DNA of 64,000 nt from Lumbricus rubellus (Eukaryota > Annelida > Clitellata > Crassiclitellata > Lumbricidae). Shown here piece after piece: positions 31,748 to 45,074 of the stretch; positions within the stretch are counted from its first letter, which is position 1; every line of letters starts with the position of its first letter. The stretch covers positions 43,707,009-43,771,008 of the forward strand of contig OX243812.1 of the NCBI GenBank assembly GCA_945859605.1, given 5' to 3'. The position numbers and the translations under genes were made by a program. The notes under the pieces were generated by a model, which saw only the letters and a program-made list of their open reading frames with translations, was not told the origin of the DNA and searched no databases.

Positions 31748-31772
31748 CTCTGTATTATTATTATTATTATTT
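31748..31772. repeat. (TTA)n and T-rich tail
   Basis: Short tract at the 3' side of the minus-strand LINE copy ending at about 31,773. Confidence 0.85.
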
Positions 31773-33868
<2,096 letters not shown>

Positions 33869-33929
33869 ACTGTCATTTCTAGCGCGCATAAACAAAATAG
33901 AAATCTTGCACGAAAGCGCGTTACAGAAA

Positions 33930-34760
33930 ACTAAAGAATAATGTATTTAAGGATTTATATAGCGCCTCTTGAAGAATAACTATGCAGAGGCACACATAGT
34001 GGGAGAACATCCGCCTTATCTAAGCCTCAGATGTTAGAGTTATCATCACGACAGATCTACAATTACATCCAAAGCAAACACCGCCCCAAACAGAAGTCAC
34101 TGTAAACAAAACTCCATCGCAAACACGCAGAGTCCAGTCCACAGATTCTAGTCTGAGGGTGATAGAAGGTGCACATCCAAATGTTCCGCGTATGATGCAA
34201 TGTTATCCAGAACTTTTATCGTAACGTCATAGGTTTGAGTTTAGCGGCATTCGGCAAGTAGTAGAGAACTAGAGATGTTGAAGTGGCTGACTTGACCAAC
34301 TTCTTGAAGGGTCCTGGAAGGCGTAGAACCGCATTCGGCAGGCAGTAGAGAAACAGAGATGTTGAAGTAGCTGACCTGACCAGCTTCTCGAACGAGTCCA
34401 GGAATGCGTAGAACCGCATTCGCCAGGTGGCAGACCTGACCAGCTTCTCAAACGAGCCCTGGAAAGTGTTGATAGCGTTGAACGTCATTCGCCAGGTGGC
34501 AGAGATGTTGAAATTGTTGACGAAGTGAATAACCTGGCGTCCCTTCTCGATGGTGAAAATGAACTCGTCCAATGGCAGGCATCAAAAGAAAAGGTAATGT
34601 TCCGAAAGATGTCAAATCGAATCACCGTCTATACGCTAATTTGCAACAAGGACAGACGAGAAAAGCTCCGCACACAATCACAGCCACAGCGTACATCCGA
34701 ATGTGCAACAACCATGGAGCGGGTTCTGCTTAAGACATAATAATCCGCCGTAATCACGGA
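33930..34760 (-). mobile_element. Non-autonomous element with L2-type 3' tail and internal tandem repeat
   Basis: Minus-strand 3' end GAGGCGCTATATAAATCC matches the tail of the L2-like LINE at 9,800-9,845. The body has no RT. A tandem repeat (34,240-34,520, unit about 84 bp, with CGCATTCGGCAGGCAGT and GTTGAAGTGGCTGAC motifs) makes up its centre. The 5' limit is uncertain. Confidence 0.5.
34240..34520. repeat. Minisatellite, ~84-bp unit, about 3.5 copies
   Basis: AGAGATGTTGAAGT..CTGACNTGACCA.CTTCT.GAA and CGTAGAACCGCATTCG recur. The minus-strand frame through it is periodic, not a gene. Confidence 0.75.
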
Positions 34761-35261
34761 AATGTACTATATAGCTACTGGAATGCTGATAGCCTGTGAA
34801 AGTTCGGAGTATCGCTCGCTAAGGGAAAGACAATGATTCATTAGAGCAAATCCCACAATTCTCTGAGGCAAATCCCAGGATCCTAGGATTCCTAGAGGCA
34901 AACCATAGTAAAGGATAGGCGTTACAACACTTCGCTTTAAAACACAAATTTCTTAGCAATGATACAGAACTTTTTTAAACCAGCCTAGGGTTTTTAAGTT
35001 GAGTGGCGTACAAAACAATCAACTTAACTGTATTTAGCGGCCAGATTTCTTGAAAATTGCCTTCAATGTTGATGAATTTAACATGGGTTTACATAGGAAC
35101 AAGCACACGCTGCCCATAGCGGAAGTCGCAACTGATTCGCCATCGGCCATGGATCACTATACGAAGCCTTATCAATCCAGCTAATATAATACATATCAAT
35201 GGCCGTAATGACAACGAGGCGAGAGTGACGACCATCTTGGTCAACGGACGATCCCACCGGT

Positions 35262-37185
35262 CAGTGTTGCCACTGACGTTTCAGAAATAAACCCAGATTT
35301 CCCTCCGTAAGCCCCCAGAAAAACCCAGACTATTCATATAAGCTATTTTAGACACGCTTTGTTCAAATTAAGTTGATTTTTCGCTTGTTCGTATGAGGGC
35401 TAATAAAATGTTCGTCAAAAGGGTCGAATAAAATGTAATTAAAATTTCAAGATATCAATTGTTAAAGTTGTCCGAGACTGCCAATAAGCTTAATCGATAC
35501 AATCGTGTGCGCATATGCGCAGGCCCGCCGAGAGGGTGCTCTGCCCAGAGGCCCGGCGACTTTCAGGGGCCCGGGCTACACTGGTTATAAAAATGTTCAT
35601 ATGTTGACTATAATAGCCTATTATAGCCTATAGAAAGTTTATATGCCGTTTTGAATAATAGCCTAATAATATTATTATCACACAAGTAGGCTACAACTGT
35701 TTCAGCTTCAACTTTCAAGCAACTGCATGTCCATTACCTTATAACTAGGCCTAATCAGGTTTTTTCCAAAAGACACGCTCACTTCTGTCTCAAAACGCTC
35801 TTCTGCTAATTATTATACGTTGTCTGATTTCAAAAGAAGACAAATCAGAGCCCGTAAATCACTCTTACACCGGTTGATTCGAGTGAATTAAAAGTTCATG
35901 ATGTTCATAACCGAATGGATAATGGATGAGAATGATATTTGTGGTGTGGCATCATAATTTCCAAAGATGACATTATAAATTAGACTTACGAAAATCATGA
36001 AATTATAGAAACTGTAAAATGCTTGGTTTTTACGTTGGCACTCTGCCTCCAGGGCCCTACACAAACGATCGAGACGGTATAGAATTACTAGGCTACAACA
36101 TAAGAAACGGTCCTCCAAGACATCCGGACAATTTACCAGGCGAGAAAAAGAGCATTTCCGAAGTGCATTTTAAAGGTTCCCAGACAAAAATCATAAAATG
36201 GTTACCAGGATAGGCCTATCATAAACGCTTTTGCTGAAGTTAAACTCGGAAAGGGTTGCTTTTTGATTAGACCACCATATCCTATTTCTTTTATTTATTT
36301 GAAAACTAAATTCTTAACATTTTAAGAACTGATTGTAATCATTATCGTACATCCGCATCCGCACTTTTGATATTTCTATTTGCTTTTTTATATTAAAAGT
36401 TGCTATAAAAGCCTAATGACCGTTTAGGGCCCGTGGCTTCCCTGCCCAGGGGCCCGGAATTTCTGTCGGCGGGCCTGCATATGCGCAGCGGGTCATGCCT
36501 AGGCCTACCAGAATTGTAAACACATAACATACGTGGCTCAAGTTTACGAAGTTTTAAAGTTGTCCGAGGTTTCCAGCCAAATTTCTTAATACATCAACAA
36601 TCCAAAGTTTTAACCACCTAGAACATTAATACTCTGCAACAACTATAGGCCTACCACTAGAGGATTGACCTGACCTACCTACAGTCAGTACGGTGTAGGC
36701 CTATTGCCGCCTGTTATAGATGTCAATACGGCCTAGCAAGGAGAGAGGAGTGACCTGACCTATTTTGAGATGTCAAAATGGCTTATTAACTTTCTGCGCA
36801 GAGCTATTCCTCAGGGCCGAAATGCATATAAGTAGGAATAGCGTAGGCTAAAGGTAGACCTTCCTCCAGACGTAACTCATCCAGACGTAGCCGTTGGAAT
36901 GTATCCGTATGCATAAAGATAGAATTGGAAGTGAATAACTAATCTACACATTCCTTGCACCCGACGATGCATGGCACTTGATCTCCCCCCAATTCAATAG
37001 GTTAGAGCTGAGTGAAAGATATTTATATGCGGTCGTTTACATTGAATTTCACAGAATATTCATGTGTTTTAAGTACAAAATTAATGGTCAACTCATAAAA
37101 ATAAATCCAGATTTGGCCCGAAAATAACCCAGACGAAGGCCAAAAACCCAGATCTAGTGGAAAAAACCCAACTGTGTCATCACTG
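35262..37185. mobile_element. hAT element, 1,924 bp, nested in the 31,673 hAT
   Basis: Left end CAGTGTTGCCACTGACG; right end, complemented, CAGTGATGACACAGTTGG. Perfect 8-bp duplication CCACCGGT at 35,254-35,261 and 37,186-37,193. Subterminal AAACCCAGA-like repeats occur at both ends and resemble those of the 356-bp MITE at 27,699. No transposase is recognised. A third hAT lies inside. Confidence 0.87.
35520..36477. mobile_element. hAT-like element, 958 bp, nested inside the 35,262 hAT
   Basis: Ends CAGGCCCGCCGAGAGGG and CTGTCGGCGGGCCTG with a perfect 8-bp duplication CATATGCG (35,512-35,519 and 36,478-36,485). Subterminal AGGGGCCCGGG/CCCAGGGGCCCGGAA blocks mirror each other. Short frames inside (36,019-36,213 plus, 35,888-36,118 minus) have no recognised domain. 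Confidence 0.9.
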
Positions 37186-37890
37186 CCACCGGTAATTCAA
37201 ATTGCAACACATTGACATTATTTCTTAAAGTCATGCTGACGAAGTACAATAGCATTGTATTGCATGCATATGACCAAGGCAGTCTTCACTATTAATCCGT
37301 ACAATAAATTTATGAGACATGTTAGCACCGAACTGTTAGTAATTCATCATACCACAGATAGACGGTCCACAAGGAAATCTCAACGGTTGCCCATTGTTCA
37401 TGCGTCCAGATAAAGTCGGCTGTCTATTGTTCACCTTCGGAGTAGCGGTCTTATACCTGCCTGTGAGTTCGAATAACGTTATACCTATCGTAATTCGCTA
37501 ATCACAAGCCATGCATACGGAAATTACCCACTGCTCCCGCATAGGCCACGTTTAAGCTAAAGAGTATGAGTTATACCCTCTTGTGCATATCGGCCCAGGT
37601 TACAAATTATTTGTGAATTGACAAAATGAGATCTTGATTCTGGAGTTTAAAATTAGTGAGGAAATAATTATGTATGACGACCATTTTACATTGAATTTCA
37701 CAGAATATTCATGTGTTTTAAGTACAAAATTAATGGTCAACTCATCAAAATAAATCCAGATTTGGCCCGAAAAAACCCCAAACGAAGGCCAAAAACCCAG
37801 ATCTAGTGGAAAAAACCCAGCTGTGTCATCACTGCCACCGGTAATTCAAATTGCAACACATTGACATTATTTCTTAAAGTCATGCTGAAC
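37037..37890. repeat. 649-bp-offset duplication including the hAT right end
   Basis: About 195 bp around 37,037-37,232 (hAT end, CCACCGGT and flank CATTGACATTATTTCTTAAA) recurs at about 37,686-37,890 with few changes. The duplication must postdate the hAT insertion, because it carries the element end and its target site together. Confidence 0.85.
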
Positions 37891-38090
37891 CATGTTTTGT
37901 GAACGGATTCAGTTTTGATTTTAAATCTCAATCTAATTTTTTGTAATATTTATTTTCGATATCTGCTAAATGTAATATTTTCGACTTTCGGTTAGCGGCG
38001 TTTCAGTCTAAATTCTAATGAAAATTCGCCATCGCGTTTAAATTTTAATTTGTTAAATTATTAATACCAATTTCTAAAAAAAAAATCATG

Positions 38091-38545
38091 TATGATGGTT
38101 ATAAGAGAAAACACGAGTGTGGATTTGAGAAACGAAGGAAAATGAAACAGAAAGATGAAGCACTAAAAAGATCAAGGGTGCGTTAATTTTTTTTATAAAT
38201 ACAAATTGCAACAAAGACATGTCAGTGACATCACTCGCTTCTTCTACTACAACCCATCTCTCAGTACCGGAAACAATCACGACTAACACTGGCCATCCAG
38301 GACAAAGTGAAACAGGCCTAGGTGATATAAATGAACAGATATGCCACGGTAGCGTCGGGAGGGCTATGCTTCCTATGCAGCAGTCTGATGATAGTACTCT
38401 TCCGAGTCGTCCGAAACCATTGGGTACAGTTACTGTAGAAGAACTAGAAGATGTGAAAATTAACAATAACAATAAATTTAACTACAGTGGCCCAGCTCAA
38501 TGGGAGATAAATGCTGCACTTATTTTTAAATATATTTTCCCCAGG
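38091..38545 (+). pseudogene. hAT transposase N-terminal remnant (TTF/ZMYM1-like)
   Basis: YDGYKRKHECGFEK and KMKQKDEALKRSRV resemble the basic N-terminal segment that opens ZMYM1/TTF-type hAT proteins. Downstream, SGPAQWEINAALIF resembles their DPA-x-W motif. The frame 38,219-38,554 between them is Ser/Thr-rich. The DDE and dimerisation regions are absent; the element's right end follows at 38,617. This is a family-level resemblance read by eye. Confidence 0.4.
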
Positions 38546-38625
38546 ATTTCGTAGGCCCTGGTAAGTTCGTAGGCCCTAGGCACAGTGCCTACTGTGATAA
38601 TGGATAAGACGGCCCTGGGTTGTGG

Positions 38626-39060
38626 ACGGAGATGCTGTTCCCCAATATTTCAAAAAATATCTCAAAAATGTCATTGTACATTTTTAGAGTGTTATCTACT
38701 ATTTATCCATCATGATCAATTTCGCTAGGACGGCAGCAAAACTGGTATACCCGTGCAGTGTGGAATTCGATAATTTATACAACGTAGAGGAACATTGTTG
38801 AACTCATGAACCATTTCTTTCAGCAATGAAATAATTATGAGAAATTTGTTGAGATGACAGCTTAAAATTTTACCATTAAAGTGCTTATATCCAAGCATTT
38901 AAACAATGGCCTATAAGGAGACACTTTTGAAGTCATAATCCAAGACTTTCAGCATTGAAATTATGATCTATTTAGTAAAAATGACAGCCCAAAATGCTAT
39001 AATTGCAATGTGGAAATAAAAAAGTCAGTAGGCTACTTTATTGTTCATAAACAATAAGCA
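38626..39060. other. Non-coding spacer
   Basis: No gene seen. AT-rich, with short diverged repeats of an ATGACAGCCNAAAATG(C/T)TA motif that recurs near 39,670. Confidence 0.5.
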
Positions 39061-39061
39061 A

Positions 39062-39327
39062 ACAAGAGCCTGAAACGTGCTCCTGTCGATGTCAATAGCG
39101 AAAAACGGGCTGGTTTCTGGGGCTTCACCCCAGACCCCGCTGGGGGAGCTTACGACGCTGCCCCAGACCCCCTAGTCGGTATGAGCTTCGTGCATTCGGC
39201 ACTCGCAGCTTCGCGTCTCCAGCGCATGCAAAATTGCCGCCCTTGAGAAAAATGTTCTACTTTCGTCCCTGGGAGAAATGGTTTGGGGTTTCTGCCCTCA
39301 AACCTGAAATCCTTGCGCCGCTGCTGG
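39062..39327. repeat. Dispersed repeat, copy 1
   Basis: Shares CAGACCCCGCTGGGGGAGCT, TACGACGCT, CCCTAGTCGGTATG and GGCACTCGCAGCTTCGC with 39,975-40,215. The right end, GCGCCGCTGCTGG, resembles a hAT-like terminus. Confidence 0.75.
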
Positions 39328-39369
39328 TTGTATCTGTAAAATCCTCTACATAATTATGACATGCCCCTA

Positions 39370-39680
39370 TGGTTTTTAGTCTTCAAATTTCTGAAGACAC
39401 CCTTTTAGCTGTGAACATTTCTAAAGACACTTTTTTTTATAATGGTCTAAACTTCTGAAGACACCTTTTTTAGTCTTAAAAATTTCTAAAGACACCTTGT
39501 TTGGATGTCAACATTTCTGAAGAAACATTTTTTAGTCGTCAAAATTTCTGAAGACACCTTTTTATAGTCGTCTAAATTTATGAAGGCACTTTTTTTAGCT
39601 GTCAACATTTTTGAAAACACTCGTTTTTAGTCGTCAAAATTTCTTAAGACACCTTCTTTTAGTCGTTAATATGACAGCCT
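39370..39680. repeat. Minisatellite, ~38-bp unit, about eight copies
   Basis: Unit TTAGTCGTCAAAATTTCTGA followed by AGACACCTTTT, with many variants. Confidence 0.85.
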
Positions 39681-39974
39681 GAAATGCTACCATTGCAGTG
39701 CTGAAATTTTAAAATGTTTGACATTTTGGGAGGGGGCACATCTCTCTGTCCAAACTCCTCCCCTGCTCGGCACTTCATGCTTCAGCGATCGTCCTTCGGC
39801 CGCTCGTCCGTCCCCCCCCAAGTTCGGACCAGGTCTCCGCCTGTGATAGTAAAGACTAAGACCATTTCTTTTACAATAAAATTTTGACATTCTTAAACTG
39901 GTAGCTAGTCTGCGACTCTGCAAAACGACTTCTTTTTTTAAGTTTTCATGATTTGTATCGTTCATATATAGCTG

Positions 39975-40215
39975 GCAAAAAAGAGCCTAAAAAGCTCTAG
40001 TTTATGTCAACAGAGCTAAAAATGCGTTGGTGGCTGGGGCCAGACCCCGCTGGGGGAGCTTACGACGCTACCCAGACACCCTAGTCGGTATGGGCTTCTT
40101 GCCTTTGGCACTCGCAGCTTCGCACCTTCGGCGCTTCATAAAAATGTTCTAGTTGGGCTTAGGGCTTCAGCCTCCACAAACCTGAAATCTTGGCGCCGCC
40201 ACTGCTACTGCATTC
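39975..40215. repeat. Dispersed repeat, copy 2
   Basis: Parallels 39,062-39,327 and ends ...CTTGGCGCCGCCACTG, the complement of the CAGTGGCGGCGCCA terminus seen at 28,612. Confidence 0.75.
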
Positions 40216-40770
40216 ATTCATTCTGAGAATTTATATAGCGCCTCTTCAAGATATCTACTCTGCGCTAACTAGCCCAAATGATACTAATAGACAAAGCGAC
40301 CGAAAAATAACGACAAGTTGCAAAACAAAACACAGTTAGCTGAAAGAGTCACCGGTGGCGAGCCCTCGCAAACACGTAGAATTAACCATTGGATTCCCGT
40401 AGAGCTGGTAGATGGTGTGGTTGGTCAGAGTCTCTGGTAGGTGATAGATGACGCCCGTCCGGCTAATCGTCGAATCTCAAGCAAGAATACGTACAGGAGA
40501 AGGCATTCTTCGCTTGTCGATCGGGTGTTGGGAGCGCCATCAGTGACAACATTCGAGGTCACTCTAATGACCCGCGTGGATCGTCCTCCGACGAGATGTA
40601 AACATCGGCTGGCTAGCAGCGGTGTACACGCACGGCAATGGAACGACTCGGCTGTGCATCATAGGGATGGTCGCTGATGCAGTCACATGGCCAAGGCGTT
40701 TGCAACAAAAGCGTTCTAACAAGCGTAAAATCCTTGAGAAATCCAACGAAAAGTACAGTGCGCGAGTCTA
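40216..40770 (-). mobile_element. Non-autonomous element with L2-type 3' tail
   Basis: Minus-strand 3' end TCTTGAAGAGGCGCTATATA then AATTCT...GAATGAATGAATG is almost the tail of the 7.2-kb LINE. No RT or tRNA-like promoter is evident in the body. The 5' limit is approximate. Confidence 0.5.
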
Positions 40771-41254
40771 GAAGCAGCAAAACAACTGACACAACTGTGC
40801 AAATTCTGCATTATGATGAAATAATTCGTCGAAATCACAGAGAGGTCAATTCAACTCCCTCTTCCATGGACATACAGACCTTCCAGTGTTACATGTATAC
40901 TGTATAGCCTAATGTTTCAAGAGTTTCTCGATAATTACCTAAAATCTGAAATCTGTGTCGATGGGTTTCAACCTCATGTAGAATAAATTATCGTTGATAT
41001 TCATCCTCTATGACTGCATAAATTTACGAAGTATGTTATCAGTTTCGTTGCTTTTTCCATTCACGAACAAATAGGCCTATAGGGCCTAATAGTAGGGCTG
41101 TTTGCTATAAATTGTCAACAGCTTTCCACTGTGCTGGTTGTAGCCTAAGCTGGGCCAATCACTTGCAATATGATGTTGGTTGAACAATAAGCACTGACTT
41201 TTTGGTAATCAAATGAATCAGTTATGAGGATGCATTCAAATGCGAAAATGAGCG
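40771..41254. other. Non-coding spacer
   Basis: No recognised feature except TAGGCCTA at 41,072. Confidence 0.5.
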
Positions 41255-41425
41255 TAGGACATTCCCCCTTCCCTGGACAAAACCCCCGTACAACCCCCTG
41301 GACGAAACGGGAACGGACATTATCCCTCTGGACATTATCTCCTCTGACATTTTTCATCCCGAACATATTCCCCCATTTTTCGTAGGACATAACCCCCCGT
41401 ACAAAATTCCCCCTTCATGTAAAAA
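41255..41425. repeat. Degenerate GGACATAACCCCCC array
   Basis: Units such as TGGACAAAACCCCCGTACAA, TAGGACATAACCCCCC and GGACATTATCTCC match the arms of the 739-bp element at 61,647-62,385. It is probably an eroded arm of a related element. Confidence 0.7.
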
Positions 41426-42179
41426 TCCTAGAATAGTGCCGTAACCGATAAGACTTCGAAAGTTCTTAATGCCATTTAACTAGTAACTACATCTGACCTT
41501 TCCATTCAAAATGAAATTCAATACAGTAGAGAAATGAACGAATGGGAGTCTTCTACAGTAGGTATCCCTACGAAGGTTTGTTAACGTCATTGACGTAGGT
41601 CCAACTAGTGTCAGTAGGCATAGAATTAGATTTGAAATAAACGAATGTGAATCGTATGTAGGGATTTGCTTAGTGTCTACAAGAAAGGTTTGTTAACGTC
41701 AGTCTAAGTTTCGTAGCCTTATCAGCGTCGTTTCACAGTAGATGAATAGTAGAGTGAGAAATCCTTTCTTACACTCAATTGTCACGTGACCAGTGACGTC
41801 ATCGGGGTCAAGGTCAAAGGTCAAGATCATCTTAATTATGTCACATTAATTAGAGCATAGTAATTAGGTCACGTTAATTAGGTCATATTAATGGGGTCTC
41901 GCTAATTATGCATTTTAATTAGGTCACAGTAATTATATTATATTAATAATAATAATTAGAATTTGTTAATTAGAGTAATTAGTGAACCATAATTAGCAGC
42001 GCTACAAGGCCCGCACACCCTGGGAATGACTCATCGGACGCGCCGCTGTACTGGCTTCCACGCCATCTCTCCTTCTCCCTCTCCCACCATTTCTCTTCCT
42101 CTCCCTCTCCCTCTCCCTCCATCTCTTCATGTATCCCTCTCTTGGGAATGTCTCATCGGAGGCACTGCCGTACAGTCTT
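41426..42179. other. Repeat-rich spacer
   Basis: AAGGTTTGTTAACGTCA occurs at about 41,573 and 41,685. From 41,825 to 41,990 there are TTAATTAGGTCA-type short repeats. 42,062-42,130 is a CT-rich run. TGGGAATG(A/T)CTCATCGGA is duplicated around it (42,022 and 42,144). No gene seen. Confidence 0.6.
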
Positions 42180-43389
42180 CAACAGCCCCGCTCAGCCCAT
42201 AGAGGCTGACTTTAGACCCATCTCTATCACATCCATCCTCTCTCGCATCTTAGAAAAAATTGTTGTACATAAGTATTTTTATCCCTTTATCACTGAACCT
42301 TGCTCCAACCGCATCTTTACAGACCAATTTGCTTTCCGCCCTTCTGGATCCACATCTGCTGCGCTTATATCCATAACTCATGAACTCCAATCCATGCTTG
42401 TTCCTGAGCCCTATGTAAGACTCCTGTCCCTTGATTTTAGCAAGGCTTTCGACACTGTTAGACACAAGCACCTCGCCGATCAATTGGCATCACAACCCAT
42501 TCCCGATTGTTTTATGCAACTGGGTGCTTGCTCTCTTGCACGAGCGTCAGCACTGCACCAAATTTGGGGGTGATATCTCTCCGCTCTGTACCATAAATGC
42601 TAGTATTGTGCAAGGATCTGGCCTTTGACCTACTGATTTTGTCATAGCCATTTCTAGTCTCAAACCTAAATTCAGTGAAAACCGTCTTCCTAAATAAGCC
42701 AATGACAGCTACTTACTAATCCCAGATTCTTGCATTGACACCACTCTTTCTGAACTTGACCATATTTCACAGTGGGCATCCATTAGCAACCTTAAACTAA
42801 ATCAAGCTAAGACGAGTGAATTTATCATCAGACAACCTCGGTCTAAAGCTATTGCTCTTTCTCCCCCACCCCATCTCGGGCATGGAAAGGCATCCAGTAG
42901 GTGGTTGTTTTGGGTGTCACCGTTTCTTATAGGATTGGCTTTGAGGCTCACATTGACAGAATATGCTGTAAAGCCCAGCAATCCATGTTTGCCCTTCGTA
43001 TTTTAGTCACCCATGGCCTCCACGGTCAACGTCTGTTTGACGTTGTTAGAGCTACTACCATCGCAAGACTAGTTTATGCCTCCCCTGTTTGGTGGGGATT
43101 TGCCAATGCCATGGAGCGCAAACGTCTTAATGGTCTTTTAAGAAAATTGACCCGTTCAAGCTTCCTTCCAACCGATTTTCCAAGTTTTGACGCGCTGTGT
43201 TCGAGAGCTGATTCTACTCTTTTCCGCTTTATCCTCTTATATCCTAGCCACGTTCTTCACGACCTCCTCCCTTCTCAAAAGGTTGCTCCTTACAATACTA
43301 GACCTAGGCCACATAATCTAACTCTTCCAAGAGTTGATTCTTTTGCCAAAAGAAGTTTTATTATGCGAATGTTAAATAACCTTGCATAA
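42180..43389 (+). pseudogene. LINE reverse transcriptase, clade not assigned
   Basis: Fragments in changing frames: DFRPISITSILSRILEKIVV, DQFAFRPSGSTSAALISITH, LLSLDFSKAFDTVRHKHLAD (motif A), then broken motif B and C regions, and from 42,901 VVLGVTVSYRIGFEAHIDRI, KAQQSMFALRILVTHGLHGQ and LVYASPVWWGFA (RT C-terminal part) to a stop at 43,387-43,389. It is 5'-truncated. A mariner sits in its 3' UTR; after that element the tail has AATAAAG and ends in (TTAC)n at about 44,675-44,720. Confidence 0.82.
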
Positions 43390-43395
43390 ATGTTT

Positions 43396-44617
43396 TATAT
43401 AGGGTGACACGAAAGTTCGTTCACCGTTTTCAAAATGCGTTATCTCAGTAACGGCTTCATATTTTTTTATAATATTTGGTCAGTGTATACATCAGTCAAA
43501 TGAAAGATATTGGTACAAATTTGATTATGCTCCGGTCCGTTTTCGCCATTCTTTCTAAGAAAATATATAAACAACCAGTTTTTGCGGAAAAAACTGCGTT
43601 CATCAAATTTACACAGTAACGAAAACGTGTATACAAGCGTGACAAGACACTGTTGTTAGGTACAAGGACATGTTACACAGACGTAGGTTATTAGCGCACA
43701 GTAGCTCCTTTCTGCATAATGACTGTATCCGGCATTGACTGGATCAGCATCTGAAGGGTCCCAACTGCTATCGATCTCCACGCTCGTTGGAAGCGACGCT
43801 TGAGCTGATCAGCGTTCTTTGGCTCAGGATCTTTATAAACGCTGAGAGATAAAATACTCAACAAGTTCTCAATCGGAGAGAGGTCCGGAGAGTTGAGTGG
43901 CCAATCCTTCGGCCTTATGTGTGTCTTATGTGCGGCTGTGTCGTCTAGCCACTTCGTCACAGCTGATGTACGACAGCGTGCACCATCATGCTGAAATACG
44001 CATAGATTATTGTCAACAAATAACTTTCGTCGCATGACACTGCCGTTGTCATTTTCTCTCTCGAACGCTGGCTTCAAGAATTGCTCGAGAATGTTGGTGC
44101 GAGTTCAGTCGGGTACCATTTGGCACAAATTGAAGTTTAGTGAGACCCTTGGCAGTCATCCCACACCAAACCATCACCGAAGGAGTCGAAAGGACTAAAC
44201 TTCAACTTTGGAGCAGGCGAAACAAACGTAGGCTTACTCTTTCTATGCTGGATAGAGTCAGTGCCGTCAAGGCCCGACATTAAGCAGAAAGGAGATACTG
44301 TACGCTAATAACCGACGTCTGTGTATGTCCTATATAGGTAACAACAGTGTCTTGTCACGCTTTGTATACGAGGCTAGGCGTATTACACATTTTCATTACT
44401 GTGTAAATTTTGATGAACGGTTTTTCCGCAAAAACTGGTCGACTTTACATTTTCTTATAAATAATTTCGAAAACGGAACGGATCATAATAAAATTTCTAC
44501 CAATATCTTTCATTTGACTGGTGCATACACTGACCAAATATGATAACGAAATATGAAGCCGTTACCGAGATAACGCATTTTGAAAACGGTGAACGAACTT
44601 TTGTGTCACCCTATATA
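43396..44617 (-). mobile_element. Tc1/mariner-type transposon in the LINE 3' UTR
   Basis: Inverted ends TATATAGGGTGACACGAAAG and the complement; about 50 bp of each end pair well (AGTTCGTTCACCGTTTTCAA, AATGCGTTATCTC), with longer partial similarity inside. TA dinucleotides flank it. Length of about 1.2 kb is normal for the superfamily. The transposase is on the minus strand and broken. Confidence 0.88.
43691..44200 (-). pseudogene. Tc1/mariner transposase, C-terminal half
   Basis: From about 44,190 the minus strand reads MVWCGMTAKGLTKLQFVPNG (region before the second catalytic Asp), then shifts frame to KLFVDNNLCVFQHDGARC (second Asp), KDWPLNSPDLSPIENL (third acidic residue, Glu) and LKRRFQRAWRSI. 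I count 38 residues between the Asp of QHDGA and the Glu. The N-terminal DNA-binding part and first Asp are not readable. Confidence 0.85.
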
Positions 44618-44674
44618 TTGTTATTTTTCCTCTGTAAACTACTGTGCGTTTGCTGGTGATCAAATAAAGAATAT

Positions 44675-44721
44675 TCTTACTTAATTACTTACTTACTTAC
44701 TTACTTACTTACCTACTTACT
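44675..44721. repeat. (TTAC)n microsatellite
   Basis: Lies between the plus-strand LINE tail and the minus-strand SINE, whose own tail would read (GTAA)n. Either element may have contributed it. Confidence 0.9.
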
Positions 44722-44882
44722 TTATTGACCCGAGTCAAACATCACAAGTCACAACAGAAAGCGCCACTGGCAGCTAACAGAAAATTCAAATAAATTTTTG
44801 CCCTGAGCGAGGCTTGAACCCGGGTCGCGATAATGACTCTCAGTTTATCGGCCAACGCTCTCTCCATTGAGCTACGGACCCC
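44722..44882 (-). mobile_element. tRNA-derived SINE, short form, copy 1
   Basis: On the minus strand it starts GGGGTCCGTAGCTCAATGG (A box TAGCTCAATGG) and has the B box GGTTCAAGCC about 55 bp on, then a body CAGTGGCGCTTTCTGTTGTG. The tRNA stems pair poorly, so it is a SINE head and not a tRNA gene. It lacks the extra ~177-bp 3' module found in the other two copies. The 60 bp beyond its 5' end (44,883-44,942) is shared with 59,931-59,992. Confidence 0.82.
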
Positions 44883-44940
44883 ATAATTATTTGCTGCTAT
44901 TATTAGCGCCGTCTAATTGCAAAGCTGTCTGTTCAGTTGG

Positions 44941-45074
<134 letters not shown>

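Noticed and set aside
39370..39680. CRISPR-like array of regular repeats
   Set aside because: Repeats are contiguous and degenerate with no unique spacers or cas genes; this is a eukaryotic minisatellite.
44800..44882. tRNA gene on the minus strand (also 59,850-59,930)
   Set aside because: A and B boxes are present but acceptor and T stems pair poorly and the sequence continues into a repeated SINE body with a microsatellite tail.
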